Positions 18,083-27,491 of a DNA stretch of 64,000 bases are shown here, one piece after another. The first letter of the stretch is position 1. Each line of letters starts with the position of its first letter. This DNA is from Mycetohabitans sp. B8 (GTDB lineage: Bacteria; Pseudomonadota; Gammaproteobacteria; Burkholderiales; Burkholderiaceae). A program made the position numbers and the translations under genes. Below the pieces are notes generated by a model. It saw only the letters and a program-made list of their open reading frames with translations, was not told the DNA's origin and ran no database searches. The stretch lies in contig NZ_JAHLKR010000016.1 in the NCBI RefSeq assembly GCF_021991875.1, positions 124,001 to 188,000 of the forward strand, in the 5' to 3' direction.

Positions 18083-19146
18083 CGGCTGCGCTCCACCGCG
18101 CCGTCCGCCTTGCGCTCCACCGTGCCCTCTGCGTACGTGCCGCGCTTAACGCGCTGCGCTGGGGGAGCCGGCGCGCGGCCGGTGCTGGACGCATGCCTTG
18201 GTGCGTTGCTGTCGCGCTGCTGCAGCACCGCCTGCACCAGATAGCGTGGCCGTGCGCGCACTTGCTCGTAGATCCGGCCGATGTATTCACCGAGCAGGCC
18301 GAGCGCGAAAATGATCACGCCAAGCAGGAAGAATGTGATCGCGAATAGCGTGAATACGCCCTGAACTTCCGCGCCAATGATGAAGCGCCGCACCAGCAGT
18401 AGTATGAACAGTGCTGCAGAGCCGCTGGACAGGATGACGCCGACGAACGACAGCCATTGCAGCGGCACTACCGAGAAGCCGGTGACCAGGTCGAAGTTCA
18501 ACCGGATCAGGCTGTACAGCGAGTACTTCGATTCGCCGGCGAAACGCTCCTCGTGCGAGACCTCGATCTCGACCGGGTTTTGCGCGAACGTGTAGGCGAG
18601 CGCCGGGATGAACGTGTTGATCTCGCCGCACAGGTTGATCGTGTCGATGATGCGGCGGCTGTATGCGCGCAGCATGCACCCCTGGTCGGCCATCCGGATC
18701 CGCGTGATGCGCTCGCGCAACCGGTTCATCGCGGCCGACGCCTGGCGGCGGAACCAACTGTCACGCCGCTGTAGCCGGATCGTGCCAACGTAGTCGTGAC
18801 CCTCGCGCATCTTGGCCACCAGCTTGCCGATTTCCTCCGGCGGATTTTGCAAGTCCGCATCGAGTGTGACCACGATGTCGCCGCGCGTCTGCTCGAACCC
18901 AGCGAGGATGGCCATGTGCTGCCCGTAGTTGCCGTTGAGCAACACGACACGGGTGGTGTCTGGGCGCGCGTGGTACTGCTCGGCCAGCATCGCGGCCGAG
19001 CGATCACGACTGCCGTCGTTGATGAAAATCACTTCGTAGGTCAAGTCCAGCGCGTCCAGCGCCGAATAGAGCCGCGCAAACAGTGCGGCCAGGCCCGCCT
19101 CCTCGTTGTAGACGGGGATCACGACGGACAGTTCAGGCGTATTCAT
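18079..19146 (-). CDS. arnC: Undecaprenyl-phosphate Ara4FN transferase ArnC
   Basis: This GT2 glycosyltransferase at the inner membrane loads Ara4FN onto undecaprenyl phosphate. In the 355-residue product the GT-A domain starts ELSVVIPVYNEEAGL and has the DXD-type VTLDADLQNPPEEI. Two hydrophobic segments follow at about residues 235-300 (PLQWLSFVGVILSSGSAALF and TLFAITFFLLGVIIFALGLL). A basic C-terminal tail follows. Its start overlaps the next gene's end and its stop overlaps the formyltransferase start. Confidence 0.94.
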   Translation of the reverse strand: MNTPELSVVIPVYNEEAGLAALFARLYSALDALDLTYEVIFINDGSRDRSAAMLAEQYHARPDTTRVVLLNGNYGQHMAILAGFEQTRGDIVVTLDADLQNPPEEIGKLVAKMREGHDYVGTIRLQRRDSWFRRQASAAMNRLRERITRIRMADQGCMLRAYSRRIIDTINLCGEINTFIPALAYTFAQNPVEIEVSHEERFAGESKYSLYSLIRLNFDLVTGFSVVPLQWLSFVGVILSSGSAALFILLLVRRFIIGAEVQGVFTLFAITFFLLGVIIFALGLLGEYIGRIYEQVRARPRYLVQAVLQQRDSNAPRHASSTGRAPAPPAQRVKRGTYAEGTVERKADGAVERSR

Positions 19147-20291
19147 TGTTGGTGACTGTGAATAATCTCATTGACGGCTTGCACGACGCGCGACACATCA
19201 GCCATCGTCATTTGCGGAAACAACGGCAGCGTGACGATCGCCCGCCCAACGCGCTCTGCGTGGGGGAACATGCCCGGGCCGAAGCCGCGTTCCCGGTACA
19301 GCTTGAACAGGTGGATCGGCGGATAGTGCACGCCGGTGCCGATACCGCGCTCTTTCATTTGCGCCATGAAGTCGGCGCGCTTGATCGTGAGCCGCTCCAG
19401 CGGCAGCACGATCTGAAACATGTGCCAGTTTGAGTTCGTGAAGTCCGCGGGCGGCAACTCGACGCCGGTGGCCACGGCCGCGCCGCCGGCAAAATGCTCG
19501 AAATAGCCGCGCGCCAACGCGCGGCGCTGCGCGGTGATTTCGTCCAGGCGGGCCAGCGAGCCCAAACCGACGCGCGCGGCGACGTCAGTCAAATTGTACT
19601 TACCGCCGAGCACGTCGCATTCCATTCCATCTAAGCCGGTGCGCGTAATGCCCTGCAGCCGATACTTTTCGGCAAGCCGCGCTTCGTCGTCGTGGTTCAG
19701 CACCAGCGCACCACCCTCGATCGATGTGATGTTCTTGTTCGCATGGAAGCTGAATGACACAAAGTCGCCGCACGTGCCAACGCGCCGGCCGTTCCAACTC
19801 GAGCCGAGCGCCTGTGCGGCGTCCTCGACTACGCGCAACCGGTGTGCCCGCGCGATCGCATGGAGCCGCTCCAGGTCCATCGGCACCCCGGCCAAATACA
19901 CTGGGATGATCGCGCGCGTGCGCGGCGTGATGGCGGCCTCGAGCTTGTCCAGGTCCAGGTTGCGGGTGACCGGGTCGATGTCGGCGAACACCGGGGTCGC
20001 CCCCACCTCGCAGATCACGTTGCTGGTGGATACCCAGGACAGCGGCGTAGTGATCACTTCGTCGCCGGGCCCGATGCCGGCGATGCGCAGCGCGATTTCC
20101 ATCGTGCAGGTGCCCGAATTGAACGTTCGCACCGGCCGGCCGCAGTACTCGGACAGCGCTGCCTCAAAACGGGCGTTTTGCGGTCCGGTCGTGATCCAGC
20201 CGCTGCGCAGCACCTCGACGACGCCGGCAATGGTTTGCTCATCGACGTGCGGCCGCACGAACGGTAAAAAGGGCAGGGAGGTTTCGCTCAT
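19143..20291 (-). CDS. arnB: UDP-Ara4O aminotransferase ArnB
   Basis: This PLP enzyme transaminates UDP-4-keto-arabinose with glutamate, giving UDP-Ara4N. The 382-residue DegT/DnrJ/EryC1-family protein has the PLP lysine in SFHANKNITSIEGGAL and the motif GDEVITTPLSWVSTSN. The product name follows from its place inside a full arn operon. The stop overlaps the arnC start. Confidence 0.94.
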   Translation of the reverse strand: MSETSLPFLPFVRPHVDEQTIAGVVEVLRSGWITTGPQNARFEAALSEYCGRPVRTFNSGTCTMEIALRIAGIGPGDEVITTPLSWVSTSNVICEVGATPVFADIDPVTRNLDLDKLEAAITPRTRAIIPVYLAGVPMDLERLHAIARAHRLRVVEDAAQALGSSWNGRRVGTCGDFVSFSFHANKNITSIEGGALVLNHDDEARLAEKYRLQGITRTGLDGMECDVLGGKYNLTDVAARVGLGSLARLDEITAQRRALARGYFEHFAGGAAVATGVELPPADFTNSNWHMFQIVLPLERLTIKRADFMAQMKERGIGTGVHYPPIHLFKLYRERGFGPGMFPHAERVGRAIVTLPLFPQMTMADVSRVVQAVNEIIHSHQQ

Positions 20292-20329
20292 GGTTTATCT
20301 GATTCAGTTCTTTCAGGAGGCTAGCGGGC

Positions 20330-20701
20330 TCAACTGCGCGCCAGCACGACCACGCCGAGCAGAATGATACCGATGCCGACGAGGCGCTGTGCCGAAATGA
20401 CCTCGCCGAACAGGTACCAGGCCGCTATCGCATTGACCGCGTAGCCGAGCGACAACATCGGGTAGGCGACCGACACGTCCACGCGCGACAGCCCGAGTAT
20501 CCAGACGACGACGCTGACGACATAGCATGCCAACCCGCCGATGATCGGCCACTGCGTGGCCAGTCGCACACTGATCGGCACGATGTTCGCCGCCGAGAAT
20601 TCAAAATGGCCAACAGCATTCACGCCGGCCTTGAGCAGCAACTGCGCGCACGTATTGAGCATCACGCCAGAAAGAATGCATGCAAGAGCAATCGGATTCA
20701 T
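20330..20701 (-). CDS. SMR-type membrane protein, probable Ara4N-phosphoundecaprenol flippase subunit (ArnE/ArnF-like)
   Basis: This 123-residue inner-membrane protein has four predicted helices (residues about 4-22, 46-66, 74-95 and 102-121) and the fold of small multidrug-resistance (EmrE-like) proteins. It lies between arnT and arnB, where it most likely flips undecaprenyl-P-Ara4N to the periplasm. E. coli uses two such subunits, ArnE and ArnF; only one gene is visible here, so a homomer or an unlinked partner is implied. Confidence 0.85.
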   Translation of the reverse strand: MNPIALACILSGVMLNTCAQLLLKAGVNAVGHFEFSAANIVPISVRLATQWPIIGGLACYVVSVVVWILGLSRVDVSVAYPMLSLGYAVNAIAAWYLFGEVISAQRLVGIGIILLGVVVLARS

Positions 20702-20719
20702 CTTTAGGCTCAGCTACGG

Positions 20720-22477
20720 TTAAGGTTTGGCGACGACGACGCGCCGCGTGTCGCGCGCAATCACCCTCATCGGCACCCCGTCGGCGGCCAGCTGCCCGTA
20801 CAGCGACGGCGGCAACAACGCCAGTGCCGGCCCGGGCTCATGCCACCGGGCGCGCCACTGGTCAACCGTCGGAATCCACTTGTTTGGCTCGATGGTTGCG
20901 CCGAACCATAGCTCATCCGCGTGCTGGACCATGATGGTCGTGTGGCGGACATAGAACGGCAGTGTATGGTCGAGCATGTCCACCGAGTAGAACGGCGTGT
21001 CGGCTGGCAGCTTCGCCAGCTCTGCTCGGACCGCCGGTGCGAGCAAGGCGCCGCTGCTGTGTCGTCCAAACACTTCGTGGCCATTGCCGCCGAGGGCACC
21101 GAGCAGGAACCAGCCGATGCCGAACACAACGATGCTCGTTGCCGTCGGCGCGGCGCCGGACGGCAGCGCGCGCCGCCGCACGAGCCAGCCGGCGAGCAGC
21201 GTCAGCACGAGGCCGACGCCGATGGCGATCTCGACCCAGACGGCGAATTCACGATACAGCGCGTTCGGCGTCTTCTCGTCGCCGTGCCCGATCAGCGCGA
21301 TGTACGCGACTACGGCCGCTATGGCCAAAAACGCCGCATAGCCGAGCAAATGCCGCCGCCATTGCGTGCGCGTGACCCCCGGCAGGTATAGGCCAATCAC
21401 CAGGGCTAGCGCCGGCGCCACGGGCAGTGTGTACGAGATCAGCTTCGAATGCGACGCGCTGAAGAACAGGAAGATGAACGCGGACCACACCAGCAGCAGC
21501 GTGACTGGCGCGAAGCCGTTCTGCTGGCGCGGCATCCGCCAGCCCTGGCGCACGCTCTGTGCGGCGATCGAGACCCAAGGCAGGAAGCCCACGAGCAGCA
21601 CGCCCGCGAAATAATAGAATGGCCCGGGCCGGTTTTGCGCGGGTGTCAGGTAGCGCTCAAACTGCTGGACGATGAAAAAATAATGGAAGAACTCTGGATT
21701 GTTGCGTTGCACGAGTACGAACCATGGCAGCACGATCCCGGCAAAGACCAGCGCGCCGCTGATCAGGTAGAGCCGTTTCCACACCGCCCAGTCACGCGCC
21801 ACCACGGTGTAGATCACCAGTGCTGCGCCTGGCAGGATGAGCCCGACCAGGCCCTTGGACAGGACCGCCAGCGCCATCGACGCCCAGCACAGCCACATCC
21901 AGCCACGCCGCGCGCCAGCCGGCAGGTGCGCGCGTTGGGCCAGCAGCAGCGAGCACAGCGTGAGTGCCATCCAAAACGCCAGGCCCGTGTCCAACACGTT
22001 GAAGTGGCCCATCAGATTCCAGTACGGCGACGTAGCCAGCACCAGTGCTGCCATCAGCCCGGCCGCCGAATTGAACACGCGCGCGCCGGTGTAGCCCACC
22101 AGCAGGATGCCAGCAAAACCGCACAACGCCGTGTAGAGCCGAGCCTGCCAATCGCCCAGGCCGAACCAGGCGAACGTGATGGCGTTGAACCAGGTCTGCA
22201 ACGGCGGCTTCTCGAAATACTTGTACCCGTTGTAGCGCGGGGTGATCCAGTCGCCGGTGACGAGCATCTCGCGCGCCATTTCCGCGTAGCGTCCCTCGTC
22301 GCTCGGAATCAGGTGGCGCCAGTTCAACTGCAGGAACCATGCGAGCGCGAGCAGTAGCACGAGCAGCAGTAGGGCCGCTGGCGACAGCGGCAACGCGCGC
22401 GACGGCGTGTTGCCGGCGGCGCTGGGCGGGACGGTCGATGGCGCCGTCGGCCGCATCGGGTCGAGCAAGTCTTGCAT
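20720..22477 (-). CDS. arnT: Lipid A L-Ara4N transferase ArnT
   Basis: This integral membrane glycosyltransferase moves Ara4N from undecaprenyl phosphate to lipid A phosphates, giving resistance to cationic peptides. The 585-residue protein has a Pro/Ser-rich cytosolic N-terminus (about 30 residues) and about 12 hydrophobic segments. The periplasmic loop motif IPSDEGRYAEMAREMLVTGD and the KYFEKPPLQTWF segment are PMT/ArnT hallmarks. A C-terminal periplasmic domain follows. First gene of the minus-strand arn operon. Confidence 0.94.
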   Translation of the reverse strand: MQDLLDPMRPTAPSTVPPSAAGNTPSRALPLSPAALLLLVLLLALAWFLQLNWRHLIPSDEGRYAEMAREMLVTGDWITPRYNGYKYFEKPPLQTWFNAITFAWFGLGDWQARLYTALCGFAGILLVGYTGARVFNSAAGLMAALVLATSPYWNLMGHFNVLDTGLAFWMALTLCSLLLAQRAHLPAGARRGWMWLCWASMALAVLSKGLVGLILPGAALVIYTVVARDWAVWKRLYLISGALVFAGIVLPWFVLVQRNNPEFFHYFFIVQQFERYLTPAQNRPGPFYYFAGVLLVGFLPWVSIAAQSVRQGWRMPRQQNGFAPVTLLLVWSAFIFLFFSASHSKLISYTLPVAPALALVIGLYLPGVTRTQWRRHLLGYAAFLAIAAVVAYIALIGHGDEKTPNALYREFAVWVEIAIGVGLVLTLLAGWLVRRRALPSGAAPTATSIVVFGIGWFLLGALGGNGHEVFGRHSSGALLAPAVRAELAKLPADTPFYSVDMLDHTLPFYVRHTTIMVQHADELWFGATIEPNKWIPTVDQWRARWHEPGPALALLPPSLYGQLAADGVPMRVIARDTRRVVVAKP

Positions 22478-22587
22478 CAGCTATCCGTTTTTCAGAGAGT
22501 GTGGAATCGTAGTGGACGCGCGCATGGGCACGCCCGCCCGCCACGGGCCGTGGCGTAGCTAGCGGGCCGCCGCATGGCGGCGCACGC

Positions 22588-22977
22588 TCATGGTTTTTCG
22601 ATCAGTAACGCGAGTGCGACCTTGCGGCCCTCGGCCATCAGGATGTTATAGGTGCGGCACGCGGCCTGGAAATCCATCGCCTCGATGCCGATGCGCCGGC
22701 GCGACAGCGCCACGGTCAGCCGCGGGTGCGCGAAGCGTAGTCGTGCGCCGGTCCCAAAGACCACGACCTCGACGCCAGATGCGCCGGCGGACTCGACCAG
22801 CGCGTCGAAATGCTCGGGCGTGATCGCATCGAACGAGGACACCGGCCACGACACGACCGGCGCGTGCGGGAAGACCAGAATGCTGTGCTCGTAGCGTTGC
22901 AAATTGACGTCGACATAGTCAGCGCCGTAACCGGTCACGGTGTTGAGGGCGCCGGCGGAATCCTGGTGTAATTTCAA
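22588..22977 (-). CDS. Mth938-like domain protein (DUF498, NDUFAF3-type fold)
   Basis: This is a 129-residue single-domain protein. The conserved pieces are VVVFGTGARLRFAHPRL and MDFQAACRTYNILMAEGRKVALALL, which define the Mth938/DUF498 family. Biochemical function is not established; a eukaryotic relative assists complex I assembly. I favour the TTG at 22977 (LKLHQDSAGALNTVTGYG), where homologs begin; the frame is open to 23037. It is transcribed away from alaA. Confidence 0.8.
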   Translation of the reverse strand: MKLHQDSAGALNTVTGYGADYVDVNLQRYEHSILVFPHAPVVSWPVSSFDAITPEHFDALVESAGASGVEVVVFGTGARLRFAHPRLTVALSRRRIGIEAMDFQAACRTYNILMAEGRKVALALLIEKP

Positions 22978-23122
22978 TGCAGCAGTCCATGTGCGCCCGC
23001 CGCATGCGGCAGACGGTGGGCGCGAGTTATGGGACAATGGAAACGACCCGCGAGGGCCCGGCGAGTTCCGCGCGCGACCTGTGCGGCCGCCACGGGCGAG
23101 CCACCCGCGATCGCTTGATGCA

Positions 23123-23152
23123 TTGCGGAACTACGCCAGAATCCGCTAAATT
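23123..23152 (+). promoter_or_regulatory. Probable sigma-70 promoter of alaA-hom-thrC
   Basis: TTGCGG (23123-23128) and TAAATT (23147-23152) are separated by 18 bases. A 5' leader of about 140 bases to the alaA start would follow. Confidence 0.5.
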
Positions 23153-23296
23153 ATACCCTTTGTCGTCCGTTCAGCCCGCTAGATCGCGCGAGCGGCGTCG
23201 CGTCAGCGGGCGGTGCGCGGCTCGGTGCCCCGGCCGCCCTGCGGCGATGGCCGCGTTTCAGCGTGAGCGCCGATTCCCCTTACCGAAGCGTTGGCC

Positions 23297-24523
23297 GTGA
23301 AGCCCATCCTGAAATCACATAAGCTGTCAAACGTCTGCTACGACATACGCGGGCCCGTGCTCCAGGAGGCCAAGCGCCTCGAGGAAGACGGGCACCGGAT
23401 CATTAAGCTGAACATCGGCAATCTCGCTGCGTTCGGCTTTGACGCGCCCGAAGAGATCATCACCGACATGATCCGCAACCTGCCGGAGTCGTCCGGCTAC
23501 TCGGATTCAAAGGGCGTGTTTGCGGCGCGCAAATCCGTCATGCACTACACGCAGCAAAAGGGCATCGCCGGTGTCAAGCTGGATGACATTTTCATTGGCA
23601 ACGGCGCGTCCGAGTTGATCGTGATGGCGATGCAAGGCTTGTTGAACGACGGTGACGAGGTGCTGTTGCCGGCGCCGGACTACCCGTTGTGGACCGCGGC
23701 GGTTAGCCTGTCAGGCGGTACGCCGGTTCACTACCGGTGCGACGAGTACAATGGCTGGTTGCCAGATGTGGACGATATGCGCGCGAAGATCTCGCCGAAT
23801 ACGCGTGCCCTGGTGATCATCAACCCGAATAACCCAACCGGCGCGCTGTACCCGGACGACCTCGTGCGGGCGATGCTCGAGCTCGCGCGCCAGCACCAGT
23901 TGATCGTGTTCTCCGACGAGGTCTACGACAAGATCGTCTACGACGGCGGCGTGCACACGTCGGTCGGCGCGCTATCGCAGGATGTGCTCACCGTCACGTT
24001 CAACAGCTTGTCCAAGAGCTACCGGTCTTGCGGCTACAGGGCCGGCTGGATGGTGGTGTCGGGCGACAAGCGGCATGCGACCGATTATCTGGAAGGGCTC
24101 GGTATCCTCGCATCGATGCGGCTGTGCGCGAACGTGCCGGGCCAGTATGCGATCCAGACCGCGCTGGGCGGTTACCAGAGCATCAACGAGTTGATCCAGC
24201 CGGGCGGACGCCTGTACAAGCAGCGCGAGCTTGCCTACGACATGCTTAGCGCGATTCCGGGCGTGTCGGTCGTCAGGCCGAAGGCAGCCCTGTACATGTT
24301 TCCAAGGCTGGACCCCGCTGTCTATCCGGTGCGCGACGATCAGCAACTGATCCTGGAACTGTTGCAGCAGGAGCGGGTGCTGCTGGTGCAGGGCACCGGA
24401 TTCAACTGGCCCGACCCCGACCACTTCCGAGTCGTATTTCTGCCCAACGTCGATGACCTGAGCGATTCGCTGAGCCGTGTCGCACGGTTTCTCGACGGCT
24501 ACCGCAAGCGTACGGACGCGTGA
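23297..24523 (+). CDS. alaA: Alanine transaminase AlaA (class I aminotransferase)
   Basis: This PLP-dependent enzyme makes alanine from pyruvate and glutamate. The 408-residue protein has the fold-type I motifs NPNNPTGALY and SLSKSYRSCGYRAGW (the lysine binds PLP). The start (MKPILKSHKLSNVCYDIRGPVL) resembles AlaA/YfbQ proteins. I chose GTG 23297 because homologs begin MKPI; a TTG lies two codons upstream. The downstream gene starts at or just after its stop, forming alaA-hom-thrC. Confidence 0.92.
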   Translation: MKPILKSHKLSNVCYDIRGPVLQEAKRLEEDGHRIIKLNIGNLAAFGFDAPEEIITDMIRNLPESSGYSDSKGVFAARKSVMHYTQQKGIAGVKLDDIFIGNGASELIVMAMQGLLNDGDEVLLPAPDYPLWTAAVSLSGGTPVHYRCDEYNGWLPDVDDMRAKISPNTRALVIINPNNPTGALYPDDLVRAMLELARQHQLIVFSDEVYDKIVYDGGVHTSVGALSQDVLTVTFNSLSKSYRSCGYRAGWMVVSGDKRHATDYLEGLGILASMRLCANVPGQYAIQTALGGYQSINELIQPGGRLYKQRELAYDMLSAIPGVSVVRPKAALYMFPRLDPAVYPVRDDQQLILELLQQERVLLVQGTGFNWPDPDHFRVVFLPNVDDLSDSLSRVARFLDGYRKRTDA

Positions 24524-24576
24524 GGCGCGTCGCGCGCGTTGCGCCCCCTTTCAATGACGATGACACACGCGGGATG

Positions 24577-25908
24577 ATGGAACCGATCAAAGTAGGACTG
24601 TTGGGCTTTGGCACGGTCGGCAGCGGCACGTTCAACGTGTTGCGCCGCAACCAGGAAGAAATCAGCCGCCGGGCCGGCCGCGGGATCGAAATCACGCGCG
24701 TCGCGGTGCGCAATCCGGCCAAGGCGCAGCAGGTGCTGGGCAATGCGCTTGGCACGGTGGCGCTGACGTCGGACTTTGCCGCGGTGGTCGACGATCCGTC
24801 GCTGGACATCATCGCGGAGATGATGGGCGGCACCGGCATCGCCCGTGAACTCGTGCTGCGCGCGATCCACAACGGCAAGCATGTGGTGACGGCCAACAAG
24901 GCGCTGCTCGCCGTGCATGGAACCGAAATCTTCGAGGCGGCGCGCGCCCAGGGCGTGATGGTCGCATTCGAAGCCGCGGTGGCCGGCGGCATCCCGATCA
25001 TCAAGGCGTTGCGCGAGGGCCTGACGGCGAACCGCATTCAGTATATCGCCGGCATCATCAACGGCACCACAAACTTCATCCTCTCCGAGATGCGTGAGCG
25101 CGGCTTGGATTTCGCGACCGCGCTGGCCGACGCGCAGCGGCTCGGCTACGCGGAGGCCGACCCGACGTTCGACGTTGAGGGGATTGACGCCGCGCATAAG
25201 GCCACGATCATGGCGGCGATCGCATTCGGTGTGCCAGTGCAGTTCGAGCGTGCCTATGTCGAGGGAATCACGCGGCTAGACGCGCTGGACATTCGCTACG
25301 CGGAGGAACTGGGCTACCGGATCAAGCTGCTTGGCATTGCGCGGCGCACCACACGGGGCATCGAGTTGCGCGTGCATCCGACGCTGATTCCGGCCAAGCG
25401 GCTGATCGCGAACGTGCAGGGGGCGATGAACGCGGTGCTGGTCTACGGCGATGCGGTGGGCGCGACGCTGTATTATGGTAAGGGGGCGGGCGCCGAGCCG
25501 ACGGCGTCGGCCGTGGTCGCTGACCTGGTCGATGTTACGCGGCTGCACACGGCGGACCCGAACAATCGCGTGCCGCATCTCGCATTCCAGCCGGACCGGT
25601 TGGCGAACACGCCGATTTTGCCAATCGATGAGGTCACCAGCAGCTACTACCTGCGGCTGCGCGTCGCAGACCAGACCGGCGTGCTGGCCGACATCACGCG
25701 CATCCTCGCGACCCTAGGCATCTCGATCGATGCGCTGCTGCAAAAGGAGTCAGAGGTCATCGACGCAAGCCACGCGGGTGAGACCGATATCATCCTGATC
25801 ACGCACGAGACGCTGGAGAAGAGCATCAATGCGGCGATTTCTCGTATCGAAGCGTTGTCCACGGTGCGCTCGGGCGTGACCCGGCTGCGCATGGAAGCGT
25901 TGAACTGA
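24577..25908 (+). CDS. hom: Homoserine dehydrogenase
   Basis: The enzyme reduces aspartate semialdehyde to homoserine on the route to threonine and methionine. The 443-residue product has an NAD-binding GLLGFGTVGSGTFN at the N-terminus, the catalytic core AGIINGTTNFILSEM and TFDVEGIDAAHKA, and a C-terminal ACT domain (about residues 355-430, RLRVADQTGVLADITRIL) for feedback control by threonine. I start at ATG 24577 (MEPIKVG); ATG 24574 is equally possible. A GTG at 24520 overlapping the alaA stop would add an unconserved leader. Confidence 0.95.
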   Translation: MEPIKVGLLGFGTVGSGTFNVLRRNQEEISRRAGRGIEITRVAVRNPAKAQQVLGNALGTVALTSDFAAVVDDPSLDIIAEMMGGTGIARELVLRAIHNGKHVVTANKALLAVHGTEIFEAARAQGVMVAFEAAVAGGIPIIKALREGLTANRIQYIAGIINGTTNFILSEMRERGLDFATALADAQRLGYAEADPTFDVEGIDAAHKATIMAAIAFGVPVQFERAYVEGITRLDALDIRYAEELGYRIKLLGIARRTTRGIELRVHPTLIPAKRLIANVQGAMNAVLVYGDAVGATLYYGKGAGAEPTASAVVADLVDVTRLHTADPNNRVPHLAFQPDRLANTPILPIDEVTSSYYLRLRVADQTGVLADITRILATLGISIDALLQKESEVIDASHAGETDIILITHETLEKSINAAISRIEALSTVRSGVTRLRMEALN

Positions 25909-25960
25909 CGCCAACGCCAATTGCTTCGGCCCGTGGCTGGAGCGCCAGGAGCATTCCCGG

Positions 25961-27412
25961 ATGAACTACATTTCCACGCGCGGCGCCGGGCTCGGCGAGC
26001 GCCATTCGTTTTCCGACATCCTACTCGGCGGTCTTGCGAAGGATGGTGGCCTGTATTTGCCGGCGCAGTATCCGCTTGTGTCCGACGCCGAGTTGTCCCG
26101 CTGGCGTATGCTGTCCTATGCGGACCTGGCATTTGAGATCCTTGCGAAATTCTGCGACGACATGCCGGCTGACGACTTGCGGGCGCTGACGCGGCGCACC
26201 TATCGCGCCGACGTGTACTCAAACGTGCGCGACGGCAGCGATGCGCAGCGCATCACGCCGCTCAAGACGCTGGGCGTCGAGGGTGGCGCGCCGCTCGCGC
26301 TGCTCGAGCTGTCCAACGGTCCGACGCTCGCGTTCAAGGACATGGCGATGCAGTTGCTTGGCAACCTGTTCGAGCACGCGTTGGCGCGCCGTGGCCAGCA
26401 ATTGAATATCCTGGGCGCGACGTCCGGCGACACCGGCAGTGCTGCCGAGTACGCGATGCGCGGCAAGCGGGGCGTGCGTGTGTTCATGCTGTCGCCCTAT
26501 CGCAAGATGAGCGCGTTCCAGACCGCGCAGATGTTCAGCTTGCAGGATTCGAACATCTTCAATATCGCGGTCGAAGGGATGTTCGATGATTGCCAGGACA
26601 TTGTCAAGGCCGTCTCGAACGATCACGCGTTCAAGGCCCGCTATCAAATCGGCACGGTCAACTCGATCAACTGGGCCAGGGTTGTCGCACAAGTTGTCTA
26701 CTATTTCCGAGGCTATTTCGAGGCGACGCGCGGCAACGACCAGCGCGTGTCGTTTACAGTCCCGTCGGGTAATTTCGGCAATGTGTGCGCCGGCCACATC
26801 GCGCGGATGATGGGTTTGCCGATCGATAAGCTGGTGGTCGCCACCAACGAGAACGACGTGCTCGACGAGTTTTTCCGCACCGGGACGTATCGCGTGCGCG
26901 CCGCGGCTGAAACCTACCAGACGACTAGTCCCAGTATGGACATCTCGAAGGCGTCGAACTTCGAGCGCTTCGTTTTCGACTTGCTGGGCCGCGATTCGGC
27001 GCGCGTGTTGCAGTTGTTTTACGACGTCGAGGCCAAGGGCGGGTTCGACTTGGCCGCGTCGGGCGATTTTGCCCGCGTGCGCGAGTTCGGTTTCGTGTCC
27101 GGTCGCAGCACGCACGCGGATCGGATTGCGACGATCCGCGACGTCCACCGTCGCTACCAGGCGATAATCGACACGCATACGGCGGATGGCGTGAAAGTGG
27201 CGCGCGAATACCTGGAGCCGGGGGTGCCGATGATCGTGCTCGAGACCGCGCAGCCGATCAAGTTCGGCGATACGATTCGCGAGGCGCTGAACCAGGTTCC
27301 TGAGCGCCCGCGGGCCTTTGATGGACTAGAGGCGTTGCCGCAGCGTTTCACCGTGTTGCCGGCCGATGCTGCACGCGTGAAGGACTTCATTCGCGCGCGG
27401 ATCGACGGTTAG
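25961..27412 (+). CDS. thrC: Threonine synthase
   Basis: This PLP enzyme converts O-phosphohomoserine to threonine. The 483-residue length fits the long bacterial/fungal type. It begins MNYISTRG and has the PLP lysine in NGPTLAFKDMAMQLLGN and the phosphate-binding ATSGDTGSAAEYAM. AGGAG precedes the ATG. Third gene of the alaA-hom-thrC unit. Confidence 0.96.
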   Translation: MNYISTRGAGLGERHSFSDILLGGLAKDGGLYLPAQYPLVSDAELSRWRMLSYADLAFEILAKFCDDMPADDLRALTRRTYRADVYSNVRDGSDAQRITPLKTLGVEGGAPLALLELSNGPTLAFKDMAMQLLGNLFEHALARRGQQLNILGATSGDTGSAAEYAMRGKRGVRVFMLSPYRKMSAFQTAQMFSLQDSNIFNIAVEGMFDDCQDIVKAVSNDHAFKARYQIGTVNSINWARVVAQVVYYFRGYFEATRGNDQRVSFTVPSGNFGNVCAGHIARMMGLPIDKLVVATNENDVLDEFFRTGTYRVRAAAETYQTTSPSMDISKASNFERFVFDLLGRDSARVLQLFYDVEAKGGFDLAASGDFARVREFGFVSGRSTHADRIATIRDVHRRYQAIIDTHTADGVKVAREYLEPGVPMIVLETAQPIKFGDTIREALNQVPERPRAFDGLEALPQRFTVLPADAARVKDFIRARIDG

Positions 27413-27491
27413 GCGGCGTGCCGGCGCGGCGCCGGGCTACAGCGCCGGGGCTACAATACGCCTTTATCCGTCAACATCCGGTCCGAATCCG

